A stretch of 64,000 nucleotides of DNA from Paracoccaceae bacterium (GTDB lineage Bacteria > Pseudomonadota > Alphaproteobacteria > Rhodobacterales > Rhodobacteraceae): contig JADGFD010000001.1 in assembly GCA_016744015.1 (NCBI GenBank), positions 62,001 through 126,000 on the forward strand, given 5' to 3'. The notes beneath the pieces were generated by a model. That model searched no databases, was not told the origin of the DNA, and saw nothing but the letters and a program-made list of their open reading frames with translations. The translations under genes were made by a program, and so were the position numbers. Position 1 is the first letter of the stretch, and every line of letters begins with the position of its first letter. Shown piece by piece: positions 34,906 through 42,553 of the stretch.

Positions 34906-35511
34906 TTATGCAAGCGCCTTGGGCTCTGCTTGGCAAAGCCCGCCGTCTATTTGGCCTTGGTCTGCGCCCGTGATCGTAATGTTTTTGAGCCAGATACCCA
35001 CACGGTTTATGGCCCCGTTTTCCGGCGCATTGATCTGGCCACCACCGGCAAAATGGATGTTCCCGCTCTCCGGTGAGCAAGGCAGAATGTTCATTTTCGG
35101 GGTGTCGATAAACTGTGCAACGAACAGGTTTTCGGAGGAGTTATGAAGCTCTTCGAGCGTGCCGACTTGCTCGATAATCCGTCTGCTAACGTCATAGCTT
35201 CTACTTGATCATGGGTTACATAAACCATGGTGGATTTCAGGGTTTGGCGCAGCTTGGCTATTTCATAGCGCATTTCTACCCGTAGGGCGGCGGTCCATAT
35301 AGTCATCAAGCTGTAGGGCCTTGGAGGCGCCATTCACTGCGGCATCAATCGCGGCTTTGGGTTTCCCTGCGGTTTTCAGGCCAAAGCCCACGTTTTCACG
35401 CACCGACATATGCGGATAAAGCGCGTAAGACTGGAAAACCATAGCCAGCCCGCGCTTGGCGGTTACGCCTGTGCCGTTAATCAGCACCTGCCCGCCAGAT
35501 AGCCGTTGCCC
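34906..35511 (-). pseudogene. decayed sugar ABC transporter ATPase (MalK/UgpC type)
   Basis: Reading the minus strand from about 35487, one frame gives QVLINGTGVTAKRGLAMVFQ and SYALYPHMSVRENVGFGLK, the Q-loop region of MalK-type ATPases, to [10 protein letters not shown]. The ABC signature and Walker B are then lost in a deletion. A second frame resumes with [19 protein letters not shown] and [17 protein letters not shown] (the H-loop). A frameshift follows, and a third frame carries the TOBE-like tail to a stop at 34906. The Walker A region is also missing at the 5' end. The gene cannot make a working ATPase. Confidence 0.85.
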
Positions 35512-35657
35512 CGCCGAAGATTTTCGGCTTGGGCTTTATGCCTCATGTCTTTCAGGCTGATCCTGATCAGGGTATTTACAATGCCCCAAGGCGGCCTGCG
35601 CCAATAGCGATAGGCTTCAAAGCGGGGCGAGGCGGGGTCGTAGCTCGGAAACCTGAG
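35512..35657 (-). pseudogene. glycoside hydrolase C-terminal fragment (GH63/trehalase-like)
   Basis: The minus strand reads FPSYDPASPRFEAYRYWRRP, then PWGIVNTLIRISLKDM, the pattern of the (alpha/alpha)6-barrel glycosidases (trehalase, GH63, mannosylglycerate hydrolase), where YWRGPVW is the usual motif. The beginning and end are missing, and the fragment abuts the MalK-like pseudogene. Both are probably remains of one glycoside uptake and hydrolysis locus. Confidence 0.6.
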
Positions 35658-35778
35658 GCAGTTGAAAAAACTGTCAATTACTCCCGTTTATGATCATTCA
35701 CATGGGGCGCGGGGTGTGGCATGCTGTTTGGGCAGTTTACCCATGGTGGGTTTGCTTTTGGTGAAAGGATATGTGCCA

Positions 35779-36201
35779 ATGTGGGGTGAGCTAAATATTA
35801 TGGTGCCGTATGCGGCTGGCCTTTATTTGCTATTGGTGGGGGTATTGGTGCTGTTTCAGTTTGCCTTAGCGGCGGGGGCGCCTTGGGGGCATTTGGCGAT
35901 GGGAGGCAAGTTTCCGGGGCGGTTTCCGGTGGGCATGCGCATTTTATCGGTTGTGAACGCTATGATAATCGCGGCGATGGGCTGGATTGTGGCCAGCCGT
36001 GCGGGGCAATTTACATTTATGGCCTATGACTTTCCGGCTTGGGTGATTTGGCTCGTGGTTGCATTTGGGGTGCTTGCTATGATTGCCAATTTAGCCACGC
36101 CCAGCAAGCCCGAGCGCGCGCTTTGGGGGCCAGTGACTGTGGTGATGCTTCTTTGCACTTTAGTGGTTGCGTTGGCGCCATCGGTGGAAATCGCGAGCTA
36201 G
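35779..36201 (+). CDS. hypothetical four-helix membrane protein
   Basis: 140 residues from the ATG at 35779, which follows an AAGGA site nine bases upstream; the frame is open from 35662, but the extra residues look non-coding. Four hydrophobic helices lie at about 8-30, 56-74, 85-105 and 118-136, with a short polar loop HLAMGGKFPGRFPVGM between the first two. No family was recognised. It follows the sugar-gene relics and converges on the gene cluster at 36214. The function is unknown. Confidence 0.65.
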   Translation: MWGELNIMVPYAAGLYLLLVGVLVLFQFALAAGAPWGHLAMGGKFPGRFPVGMRILSVVNAMIIAAMGWIVASRAGQFTFMAYDFPAWVIWLVVAFGVLAMIANLATPSKPERALWGPVTVVMLLCTLVVALAPSVEIAS

Positions 36202-36213
36202 CAATCTGCACAT

Positions 36214-37029
36214 TTATTTGTAAAATTCTGTGTGCAGGGTGCGGGTGATTTTGCGCGCGATCTGGGCGGGCACATCATGCCCCGAGATCAGGGCGAGCGG
36301 GTCAGAGCTTTGGTTGAACATATCAAAAAGCCATTGGTCGTCATGGCGGTATTTTGGCTGGGTTCTACCAAGCGTTATCGCGAGCGATGCTGCAGGGTCA
36401 GGCAGGAAAAATGAGCTACTTTCATGGCTTTGTGCTACGCGGTTTGCCCAGAGCTTTTCAAGCTGCGCGGGGGCGTAATGAAAGAGCGGGGCGGCTTTGC
36501 TGAGCTTGAGTGCGGCTTGCCCTTTGGAAAACCGTGTAAACACCGGGCCTTTGGCCGCATCGGGGGTGGTGTATTGCACCCGCCAGCCATTTTGCGCCAG
36601 CAGGTGCAGCGCGGTTGACCTTGCCGGCTCGGGCACACAGATTTCAATGATATCAGCGGCTTCATTGGCCACGGCTTTAGGCTGCACAAACCATTGGGCG
36701 GCACCCGTTAGCACCCATAAAATGCTAAATTCATCCAGCACATCCAGCGCCGATTTTGCGGCCTTTAGGTTCATCTGTCCGCGCACCCAAAGCTGGCGCT
36801 TTAGCCCCGTTAGGCGGCTGGCGGTGGTGGGGGCGAGGGCAAGATCAGGAAAGCGGTTGAGCAGGCGCACCAGAAGGCGGTGCTCGGGGTAGGTGGTATC
36901 GTTAAGCTCAAATTTCGTAAACCATTGCGCGGCCAGCGCCTCGGCCTTGGCGGCATCCACGTGAAAGCAGGCGCGGAGCAGGTGGTGCTGGCGCGGGGTC
37001 TCCCAAGGCTTGAGGCTACCAAAGATCAC
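36214..37029 (-). CDS. degenerate nucleotidyltransferase-like protein
   Basis: 271 residues from a GTG at 37029 whose last two bases are shared with the stop of the upstream glycosyltransferase gene. The N-terminus (RQHHLLRACFHVDAAKAEALA) and centre (SILWVLTGAAQ, then ALHLLAQNGWRV) align with the nucleotidyltransferase at 39967 (RLHHLVLAACGEGDAQSAW; IPLMWTKGAAL). The metal-binding D-x-D of that family is replaced here by ADIIEIC, so catalytic activity is doubtful. It is the last gene of the minus-strand cluster. I infer a paralog with a structural or substrate-binding role. Confidence 0.65.
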   Translation of the reverse strand: MIFGSLKPWETPRQHHLLRACFHVDAAKAEALAAQWFTKFELNDTTYPEHRLLVRLLNRFPDLALAPTTASRLTGLKRQLWVRGQMNLKAAKSALDVLDEFSILWVLTGAAQWFVQPKAVANEAADIIEICVPEPARSTALHLLAQNGWRVQYTTPDAAKGPVFTRFSKGQAALKLSKAAPLFHYAPAQLEKLWANRVAQSHESSSFFLPDPAASLAITLGRTQPKYRHDDQWLFDMFNQSSDPLALISGHDVPAQIARKITRTLHTEFYK

Positions 37030-37694
37030 GCACCGCCGCCCTTGCGGCGGCGCATGGCGCGCATAACGACCTCCATATAGCCTTTGTCTTGTGCTGGATT
37101 TCGCTGCCATGAAAGGCTGCCTTTATGGATGCGGCGGCGCACCAGCGGGGCTTCCAGCATATGCATTGCAATATTCAGCGCACGGGCGCGAGCCATCCAT
37201 TCAACCATTTCGCCGCGATAGCCCGGCATGTCCTCAATCGGGCCGGTTTTATGAAAGGTTTCAAGCCGCATAAGCAGGGTGGAGCGCGCCCAGCCTGATT
37301 TTTTCTCGTCGCTGGTAGCGGTGTCCACATCCGCGCCGAAGTTGCGCATGCGGGTGAAAGACATTTCAGCAGGCCCCGCCAGCAAAATGGAAAATTGCTG
37401 CTCGATTTTGTTTGGGTCCCATAGGTCATCAGCGTCTAATGTGGCTACAAATTCGGTTTTTACCTCTGCCATGCCGCGGGTGGTGGCGCTGCCCGGCCCG
37501 CTGTTTTTTTGGCGGATAAGGCGTAGGGGCGCGTCGAGGCTGGCCAGCGCGGCGCTTAGGTTATCGGTGGAGCCGTCATCCACGATGATGATCTCGGCGG
37601 GCAGGTGGGATTGGGCCATCACTGAAACTATGGTTTCCCCGATAAAGGCGGCCGCGTTATAGGCCGGAATGACCGTGCTATAGGCTGGTAGCAT
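37026..37694 (-). CDS. family 2 glycosyltransferase
   Basis: 222 residues of the GT-A fold. STVIPAYNAAAFIGETI, IIIVDDGSTDN and VATLDADDLWDPNK (the DxD metal and nucleotide-sugar site) are present; the C-terminal region WMARARALNIAMHMLEAPLVRRRIHKGSL resembles enzymes that also end in a short basic tail. No membrane anchor. It overlaps both neighbours by a few bases, so it is translated together with the preceding glycosyltransferase. The sugar and acceptor are unknown. Confidence 0.85.
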   Translation of the reverse strand: MLPAYSTVIPAYNAAAFIGETIVSVMAQSHLPAEIIIVDDGSTDNLSAALASLDAPLRLIRQKNSGPGSATTRGMAEVKTEFVATLDADDLWDPNKIEQQFSILLAGPAEMSFTRMRNFGADVDTATSDEKKSGWARSTLLMRLETFHKTGPIEDMPGYRGEMVEWMARARALNIAMHMLEAPLVRRRIHKGSLSWQRNPAQDKGYMEVVMRAMRRRKGGGA

Positions 37695-38455
37695 CAGGGT
37701 GCCCTCTGTTTTTCTAGCGCGGGGCTGAGCTGGGAAATTGAAAACACGCCGTCCATCGAGGCGAGCTCGGGGTTGAGCTTGCGCCGCCGGATATGGCCCA
37801 TGAGGGCGCGGGCAAAGCCGCGCTTTGTGGCCTGTGTATCCCTAGTGGCACTGCCCGCGTGCTGTCGGTAAAGCAGCGCAATCTCGTCGCTCAGGTGCGC
37901 CTTGGGGCCAAGCTCAAACAGGCGCAAAATATAGTCGGTATCCTCGCCATGGGTAAAGCTGGTGTCAAACCGGCCCACATGGGCCAGCAAGGCGGGGCGA
38001 TATATGCCGATGCTCATGCTGATTGTGCGCGAAATCAGGGATTTGTCGCGAGGCTCATTGGCCATTTCCTGCTGCTCTGACTCAATAAGGCAAAGCTGGC
38101 CATAGTGCAGCTCAAGCGTGGGGTCGCCCGCCATTATCCGGCAGGCTTTTTCCAAATGCCCCGCTTCAAAAGCGTCATCACCATCAAGGAAGGTGACAAG
38201 GTCACAATCTTCGGGGATGGAGGCCAGCAAGGTATTGCGGGCATGGGAAACGCCGAGGTTTTCTGTCCGGATGAGGCGGATTTGTGGTGTCTCCTTGGAA
38301 ATATTCTCAACAATTTCAGCGGTGTTGTCGGTGGAGCCGTCATCCACGATGATGATCTCGACATCCAGCGCCGCCCTTGCTTTGAGCACTGAAGAAATCG
38401 CGGCACCGATAAAACGCGCCTCATTATAAACCGGCATAAGCACGCAGAGCTTCAT
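37694..38455 (-). CDS. family 2 glycosyltransferase
   Basis: 253 residues. Motifs CVLMPVYNEARFIGAAI, EIIIVDDGSTDNTAEIV, ENLGVSHARN and VTFLDGDDAFEAGHLEKA (DxD-like DGDD) are clear, and FTHGEDTDYILRL carries the catalytic ED of inverting GT2 enzymes. It overlaps the kinase-like gene upstream and the second glycosyltransferase downstream. Two cotranslated transferases plus a kinase and nucleotidyltransferases suggest assembly or decoration of a glycosylated product. Confidence 0.88.
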   Translation of the reverse strand: MKLCVLMPVYNEARFIGAAISSVLKARAALDVEIIIVDDGSTDNTAEIVENISKETPQIRLIRTENLGVSHARNTLLASIPEDCDLVTFLDGDDAFEAGHLEKACRIMAGDPTLELHYGQLCLIESEQQEMANEPRDKSLISRTISMSIGIYRPALLAHVGRFDTSFTHGEDTDYILRLFELGPKAHLSDEIALLYRQHAGSATRDTQATKRGFARALMGHIRRRKLNPELASMDGVFSISQLSPALEKQRAP

Positions 38456-39465
38456 GACCGGCCCTCCTGAATAAAATCTCTTATAGACGCCGCTATTTCA
38501 CGCGGGTCTTCGCTGAGGTGCAGATGAAAGGCCGGCACGGCGCGCACCACTTCTGCGCAGGCTTTAAAGGTGGCGCTTCGATCACCGCCAAGCTGGAGCA
38601 TGGTGGAGGGGGCCAGCGCTTGAAGCGCCTCAAAGGCGCTGGCGGGCGTGAGCCCTGACCGCTTTAAATGGCTGACTTTCGGCAGCAATATGGCCTTGAT
38701 ATTAGCCATATCTACGGCGGCCTCGGGAAACACTTCGCGCAGGTCAAACACATGTTTGCCTTGCCAGTTAAGGGGGCTTTCCACGCCCTTAATCTCTACC
38801 CGCGCCAGCCCTTGGCTGTCTTGCTTCATCATCCGGTAAAGCGGGCGGGCTACGGGGGAAGGCGCGGGGGAAACCACGCAGTAATCATCCCCCACGCTTT
38901 GCAGCCCGTTGGCCACGCCCGCCAGCGTGGTGCCTGATTTTCCGGCCCCGCCCGGGCCAGCCAGCAAAATGCCTTTGCTGCCCAGGCTGAGCGAGGCGGC
39001 GTGCATCACCATGCGGCCCTTGGCCCGCATAACCCAGCCCAGCAGGTTGGCCAACGGGGCGGTTGGCTCCCATTCCGGGTAGGCCTCGGGATGGGGCAGC
39101 AGGCGCAGGCCGATGTTGCGGGCGGGGTCAAACAAGTCCCACCTGTTTTGGCCAGCATCAAAGCTGCCAAAAAGCCCAGCTTGGGCCAGGGCCTCGTCCA
39201 AGGCCAGCGGGGAGAGTTCGCTTAGGTCGCCAAGGGCGGGCAGCTCTGCCAGATAGGCACCGGAATAATCGCAATAAATCCGCGCGCTGGGCGAGGCGGC
39301 AGGCGGGTCAAACTGGCCGGAAAGCCAGTGCACCACTTTCGGAGTGGTCTCCGCAATGCCCACGGTGACGCCAGCCACGCAAATCCGGGTTTGGGCCGCC
39401 GTTTCCAGCGCCTTTTCCGCGCGGTCTAGCGCGGAGGTGGCAAATGCGGCAAGGCTATCCGGCAT
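38452..39465 (-). CDS. HPr kinase/phosphorylase-like P-loop kinase
   Basis: 337 residues. The C-terminal half carries the HprK-type core: VMHAASLSLGSKGILLAGPGGAGKSGTT with Walker A GPGGAGKSGT (170-179), a SVGDDYCVV segment (the family Asp pair) and a later LLPKVSHLKRSGLTPASAFEAL. The N-terminal half has no family I know. Related HprK-like enzymes occur in lasso-peptide clusters, where one was shown to phosphorylate a C-terminal serine. The ATG at 39465 overlaps the pqqD-like stop; a longer start at 39504 lies fully inside that gene. Confidence 0.78.
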   Translation of the reverse strand: MPDSLAAFATSALDRAEKALETAAQTRICVAGVTVGIAETTPKVVHWLSGQFDPPAASPSARIYCDYSGAYLAELPALGDLSELSPLALDEALAQAGLFGSFDAGQNRWDLFDPARNIGLRLLPHPEAYPEWEPTAPLANLLGWVMRAKGRMVMHAASLSLGSKGILLAGPGGAGKSGTTLAGVANGLQSVGDDYCVVSPAPSPVARPLYRMMKQDSQGLARVEIKGVESPLNWQGKHVFDLREVFPEAAVDMANIKAILLPKVSHLKRSGLTPASAFEALQALAPSTMLQLGGDRSATFKACAEVVRAVPAFHLHLSEDPREIAASIRDFIQEGRS

Positions 39466-39880
39466 CAGGCATAACAGGCCAGCCCGCTTCGGGGGCGACA
39501 TCATGGATAGGGTCTGCGGCTAGCAGATCACTTAAATCATCAAAACACTCAAACGGGAAGCTTGCGCCAATGGCGAGCACCGCCGCCGCTTGGGTAGATG
39601 TGGCATCCAATGCCGCGCTACCTTCAACAGGCCGCACGAGGGTGTGCTTTTGCATGTTTTCAAAATAGTGCGCGGCCTCGGTTCCGGCCTCAGGGTTGGT
39701 TTGGCTTATCTGCGCGCTTAGGCTGGCGGGGCAAATGCCATCCAGCACCATATCGAGAAAGGCCCGCGGGGCGCCTGTTACGTTAAAATACTCACCTGAG
39801 CGCAGGTTAAGCAGCACAAGATCCGCGTCAAAATCCTCGGCCATTACATCGGGGGTGTTGAGTTCAAAACTGGTTGTCAC
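39455..39880 (-). CDS. PqqD-family (RRE) protein
   Basis: 141 residues from a GTG at 39880. Residues about 8-85 fit the PqqD winged-helix fold used as a RiPP recognition element: MAEDFDADLVLLNLRSGEYFNV, then GAPRAFLDMVLDG. A roughly 50-residue Ala/Asp-rich extension follows that is longer than in PqqD. In RiPP pathways such domains bind a leader peptide. No precursor peptide is evident here, and in many bacteria PqqD/HprK-like/nucleotidyltransferase sets occur beside polysaccharide genes. It is the first gene of the minus-strand cluster. Confidence 0.75.
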   Translation of the reverse strand: MTTSFELNTPDVMAEDFDADLVLLNLRSGEYFNVTGAPRAFLDMVLDGICPASLSAQISQTNPEAGTEAAHYFENMQKHTLVRPVEGSAALDATSTQAAAVLAIGASFPFECFDDLSDLLAADPIHDVAPEAGWPVMPDAG

Positions 39881-39966
39881 AAGGGGGCCTCGCCTGAGAT
39901 AATTCTTTTGCGAAAGCTAACGAGGTTTTGCTCGCTTTTCAATCGTATTACGGTTAAAAGCGAAAA

Positions 39967-41097
39967 ATGTTTTCAGCACATTCACAACCGGGGATATTCC
40001 CTGAAGGGCGATTGCATCATTTGGTGTTGGCCGCCTGCGGTGAGGGTGATGCTCAAAGCGCATGGCACGCCTATGCAGAGGCGCTCGGCGATGGCTTTCC
40101 GAATGAAGGCGAGCTGCGGGTATTTCCGCTTATTGCCAGCCGCTTGGATGGGGATGTAAGCCAGCAACCCTTGGCCAAATACCTTGAAAGCGCGCGGCGC
40201 TGGGCGCGGATGCAAGCCATGCTTAACCAGCAGCTTTCCGGCCAAATTGGCGCGTTGTTTCAGGGTGAGGGCATCCCCTTGATGTGGACAAAAGGCGCGG
40301 CTTTGGTGGCCCGCACCGATCAGCGCGCTGACCTGCGCCCCTCGGCGGATATTGATGCGCTGTTTCGCTGGGAAGATGTAGACCGCATTTTGGAGCTGGC
40401 GGAGGGGGAGGGCTGGAAGCCGCGCCTTGGGCTGATGAAAAACAAAGCCCGCGCCCGCTATGCCAATACCGAGCTCAGCTATGATATTGGCGCGCGCGGC
40501 GAGTTGGACCTGCAATGGCGCCCGCGCATGGCCTTTACCTATGACACCGAGATTCAGCCGTGGCTGTGGCAAGACCCCGCCCGCCACGAGGATGAAACCG
40601 GTACGCCTTATGCCAGCGATACCTGGCTATTGATCGAAATACTTGACCACGGCCTGAACGCCAATGAAGTGCACCCGATCCGCTGGGTGATAGATGCCGT
40701 GCGGCTGCTGGAATGGCAGCATGAGCGCATAGACTGGGAGATGTTTGTTAAGATCGTTACCCGCAATAAGCTGCATCACAGCTTTCTTATTGGCCTGCAA
40801 ACGGTGGCTAAATACTCGCCTCACATTCCGCAATCTGTTTTGGACCAGCTGAAAAATATCCGTGTTACTTATCTGGACAAAGAGGAGCTGAAGGCGCGGC
40901 TCAGTGCGGAGAACCTGGCCAAAGCCTATAATGCCCAACAATCCCTGAACAGGCTTCGGCGCGAGCCCTCAAAAATGTATTTCAAATCCCCGGTTAACCC
41001 GTTGCTTAAAAAGCTAAATATTTCGATGCCGGCGCGGGCCATGATTGCCGCGCGCAATGTTGTTACGCGCCTGCTGTTTCCGCTTTGGTATTTGTGA
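39967..41097 (+). CDS. nucleotidyltransferase family protein (NTP_transf_5 type)
   Basis: 376 residues. The family core is seen as LFQGEGIPLMWTKGAALVAR, then LRPSADIDALFRWEDVDRIL (D-I-D metal motif after RPS) and GELDLQWRP. A C-terminal basic helix region (RLRREPSKMYFKSPVNPLLKKL) and a hydrophobic end follow. Members of this family accompany PqqD and HprK-like proteins in many genomes. It diverges from the pqqD-like gene with an 86-base shared promoter region and is a paralog of the gene at 36214. Substrate unknown. Confidence 0.75.
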   Translation: MFSAHSQPGIFPEGRLHHLVLAACGEGDAQSAWHAYAEALGDGFPNEGELRVFPLIASRLDGDVSQQPLAKYLESARRWARMQAMLNQQLSGQIGALFQGEGIPLMWTKGAALVARTDQRADLRPSADIDALFRWEDVDRILELAEGEGWKPRLGLMKNKARARYANTELSYDIGARGELDLQWRPRMAFTYDTEIQPWLWQDPARHEDETGTPYASDTWLLIEILDHGLNANEVHPIRWVIDAVRLLEWQHERIDWEMFVKIVTRNKLHHSFLIGLQTVAKYSPHIPQSVLDQLKNIRVTYLDKEELKARLSAENLAKAYNAQQSLNRLRREPSKMYFKSPVNPLLKKLNISMPARAMIAARNVVTRLLFPLWYL

Positions 41098-41152
41098 AGC
41101 CTGTGCCGAATTTGTGATTTCAGCTTGCGGGGCGGGGCTGATAAAAGGTGAT

Positions 41153-41554
41153 ATGAGCCGTATTCTCTTTATATTCGCGAGCTTGGCCGCTGTTGCAGGG
41201 CTGCATTATTCGGGCCTTTTAGCGCGGGTTAACTTAACGCACCCGATATGGCGTGAAAATGCTGCGCTTTATGGCGGCCTCGCGGGGGCGGCTCTCTCTG
41301 CGCTTGTATTCTGGTCCAGCGCGGCAAAGCCGCGCCTTGGCCGCTGGCTTGAGCGGTTGGTGATGCTCGGGTTTATCGCGGCTTTGGCTGTTTCCCTGAT
41401 CAGCGCCAAGATCTTTATTGAGGCCGCGGAGTATAACGCGCTGGCGGTGCAGCTTTGGCATAAAGGGTCTTACGCTGTGTTTATAAGTTTTGTGCCCAGT
41501 TTGGCGGCGCTGCTGGCCAAGCTAAGAATCATAGGCAGCCCTGCGCGCGGCTGA
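41153..41554 (+). CDS. hypothetical four-helix membrane protein
   Basis: 133 residues from the ATG at 41153, which has an AAAGGTG site upstream. Hydrophobic helices lie at about 3-20, 40-58, 70-92 and 105-126. I recognise no family. It stands between the nucleotidyltransferase gene and xdhC in the same direction, 12 bases before the latter, and could be cotranscribed with either. Confidence 0.65.
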   Translation: MSRILFIFASLAAVAGLHYSGLLARVNLTHPIWRENAALYGGLAGAALSALVFWSSAAKPRLGRWLERLVMLGFIAALAVSLISAKIFIEAAEYNALAVQLWHKGSYAVFISFVPSLAALLAKLRIIGSPARG

Positions 41555-41566
41555 TAAGCTTGGCCT

Positions 41567-42553
41567 ATGCAGAATTATGACAATACCATTGAAATAGCGC
41601 TGGAATGGCTGGCCGCTGGAAAAGCGGTGGCGCTGGCCACGGTGATTGAAACTTGGGGCTCGGCCCCGCGGCCTGTGGGTAGTCAGTTGGTGATATCCGG
41701 TGACGCTGAAATCATGGGCTCGGTTTCGGGGGGCTGTGTTGAGGGGGCCGTAGTGGAAGAGGCGCTGGAAGCGCTGGAAAGCGGCGAATGCACGGTGCTG
41801 GAATACGGCGTGACCTCGGAGGACGCTTTTGCTGTCGGGCTGGCTTGTGGCGGGAATATCAGGATATTGGTTGAGCCTGTAGGCGTAGGGCAGGGGCCGG
41901 ATGTAGCTGTGCTGGACGCCCTCGCCGCCAAGCGTGCGGCGCGGGAAGCTGTGGCTTATGGCGTGCATTTGGAAAGCTGGGCGCGGGTGCTGCGGGAGCC
42001 AGAGGATGCGCTTGTTGGCGACCGTTTTACCTCTGATAAATCGGGGCTAAATGGTGTGTGGTTTATCGGCATTCACAACCCGCCTTTGCGGATGGTGATT
42101 GTTGGCGCGGTGCATATCGCCCAGCCTTTGGTGCAAATGGCGCGGCTTTGCGGCTTTGACGTGGCGCTGAATGACCCGCGTGAGGCCTTTGCCTCAGAGG
42201 TGCGATTCCCGCGCGAAAAGCTCGTGCATGATTGGCCCGATGAGGCACTGGCCGACATGGGGCTAGATGCCCGCACGGCGGTTGTTACGCTTTCTCACGA
42301 TCCCAAAATTGATGATCCGGCCATTTTGACCGCACTCAAATCGCCGGTGTTTTACCTTGGTTGCCTTGGCTCTAGCCGCACCCATGCCAAGCGTGTGGCA
42401 CGGCTAGAGGCGGGGGGCGTTGAGGCACGGGACATTGCCCGTATTCATGCCCCCGTGGGCGTGGATATAGGCGCGAAAACCCCGGCTGAAATTGCAGTGT
42501 CGATCATGGCCCAAATCACCGAGCGCCTCCGCAGGCTGGAGACTCGCCCGTGA
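41567..42553 (+). CDS. xdhC: XdhC/CoxI-family molybdenum hydroxylase maturation factor
   Basis: 328 residues. The XdhC_CoxI N-terminal domain is seen as KAVALATVIETWGSAPRPVGSQLVI and MGSVSGGCVEGAVVEEAL, then VGLACGGNIRILVEPV. The C-terminal Rossmann-like domain follows (MVIVGAVHIAQPLVQMARLCGFDV..VTLSHDPKIDDPAIL..YLGCLGSSRTHAKR). XdhC binds molybdenum cofactor, aids its sulfuration and inserts it into xanthine dehydrogenase-type enzymes. Given the purine catabolism genes at 13.9-20.1 kb, xanthine dehydrogenase is a likely client. It overlaps the next gene by four bases. Confidence 0.88.
   Translation: MQNYDNTIEIALEWLAAGKAVALATVIETWGSAPRPVGSQLVISGDAEIMGSVSGGCVEGAVVEEALEALESGECTVLEYGVTSEDAFAVGLACGGNIRILVEPVGVGQGPDVAVLDALAAKRAAREAVAYGVHLESWARVLREPEDALVGDRFTSDKSGLNGVWFIGIHNPPLRMVIVGAVHIAQPLVQMARLCGFDVALNDPREAFASEVRFPREKLVHDWPDEALADMGLDARTAVVTLSHDPKIDDPAILTALKSPVFYLGCLGSSRTHAKRVARLEAGGVEARDIARIHAPVGVDIGAKTPAEIAVSIMAQITERLRRLETRP

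Noticed and set aside
36214-41097. Complete lasso-peptide biosynthetic cluster
   Set aside because: No B2 protease, cyclase or precursor peptide could be found; only the PqqD-like and HprK-like parts match.
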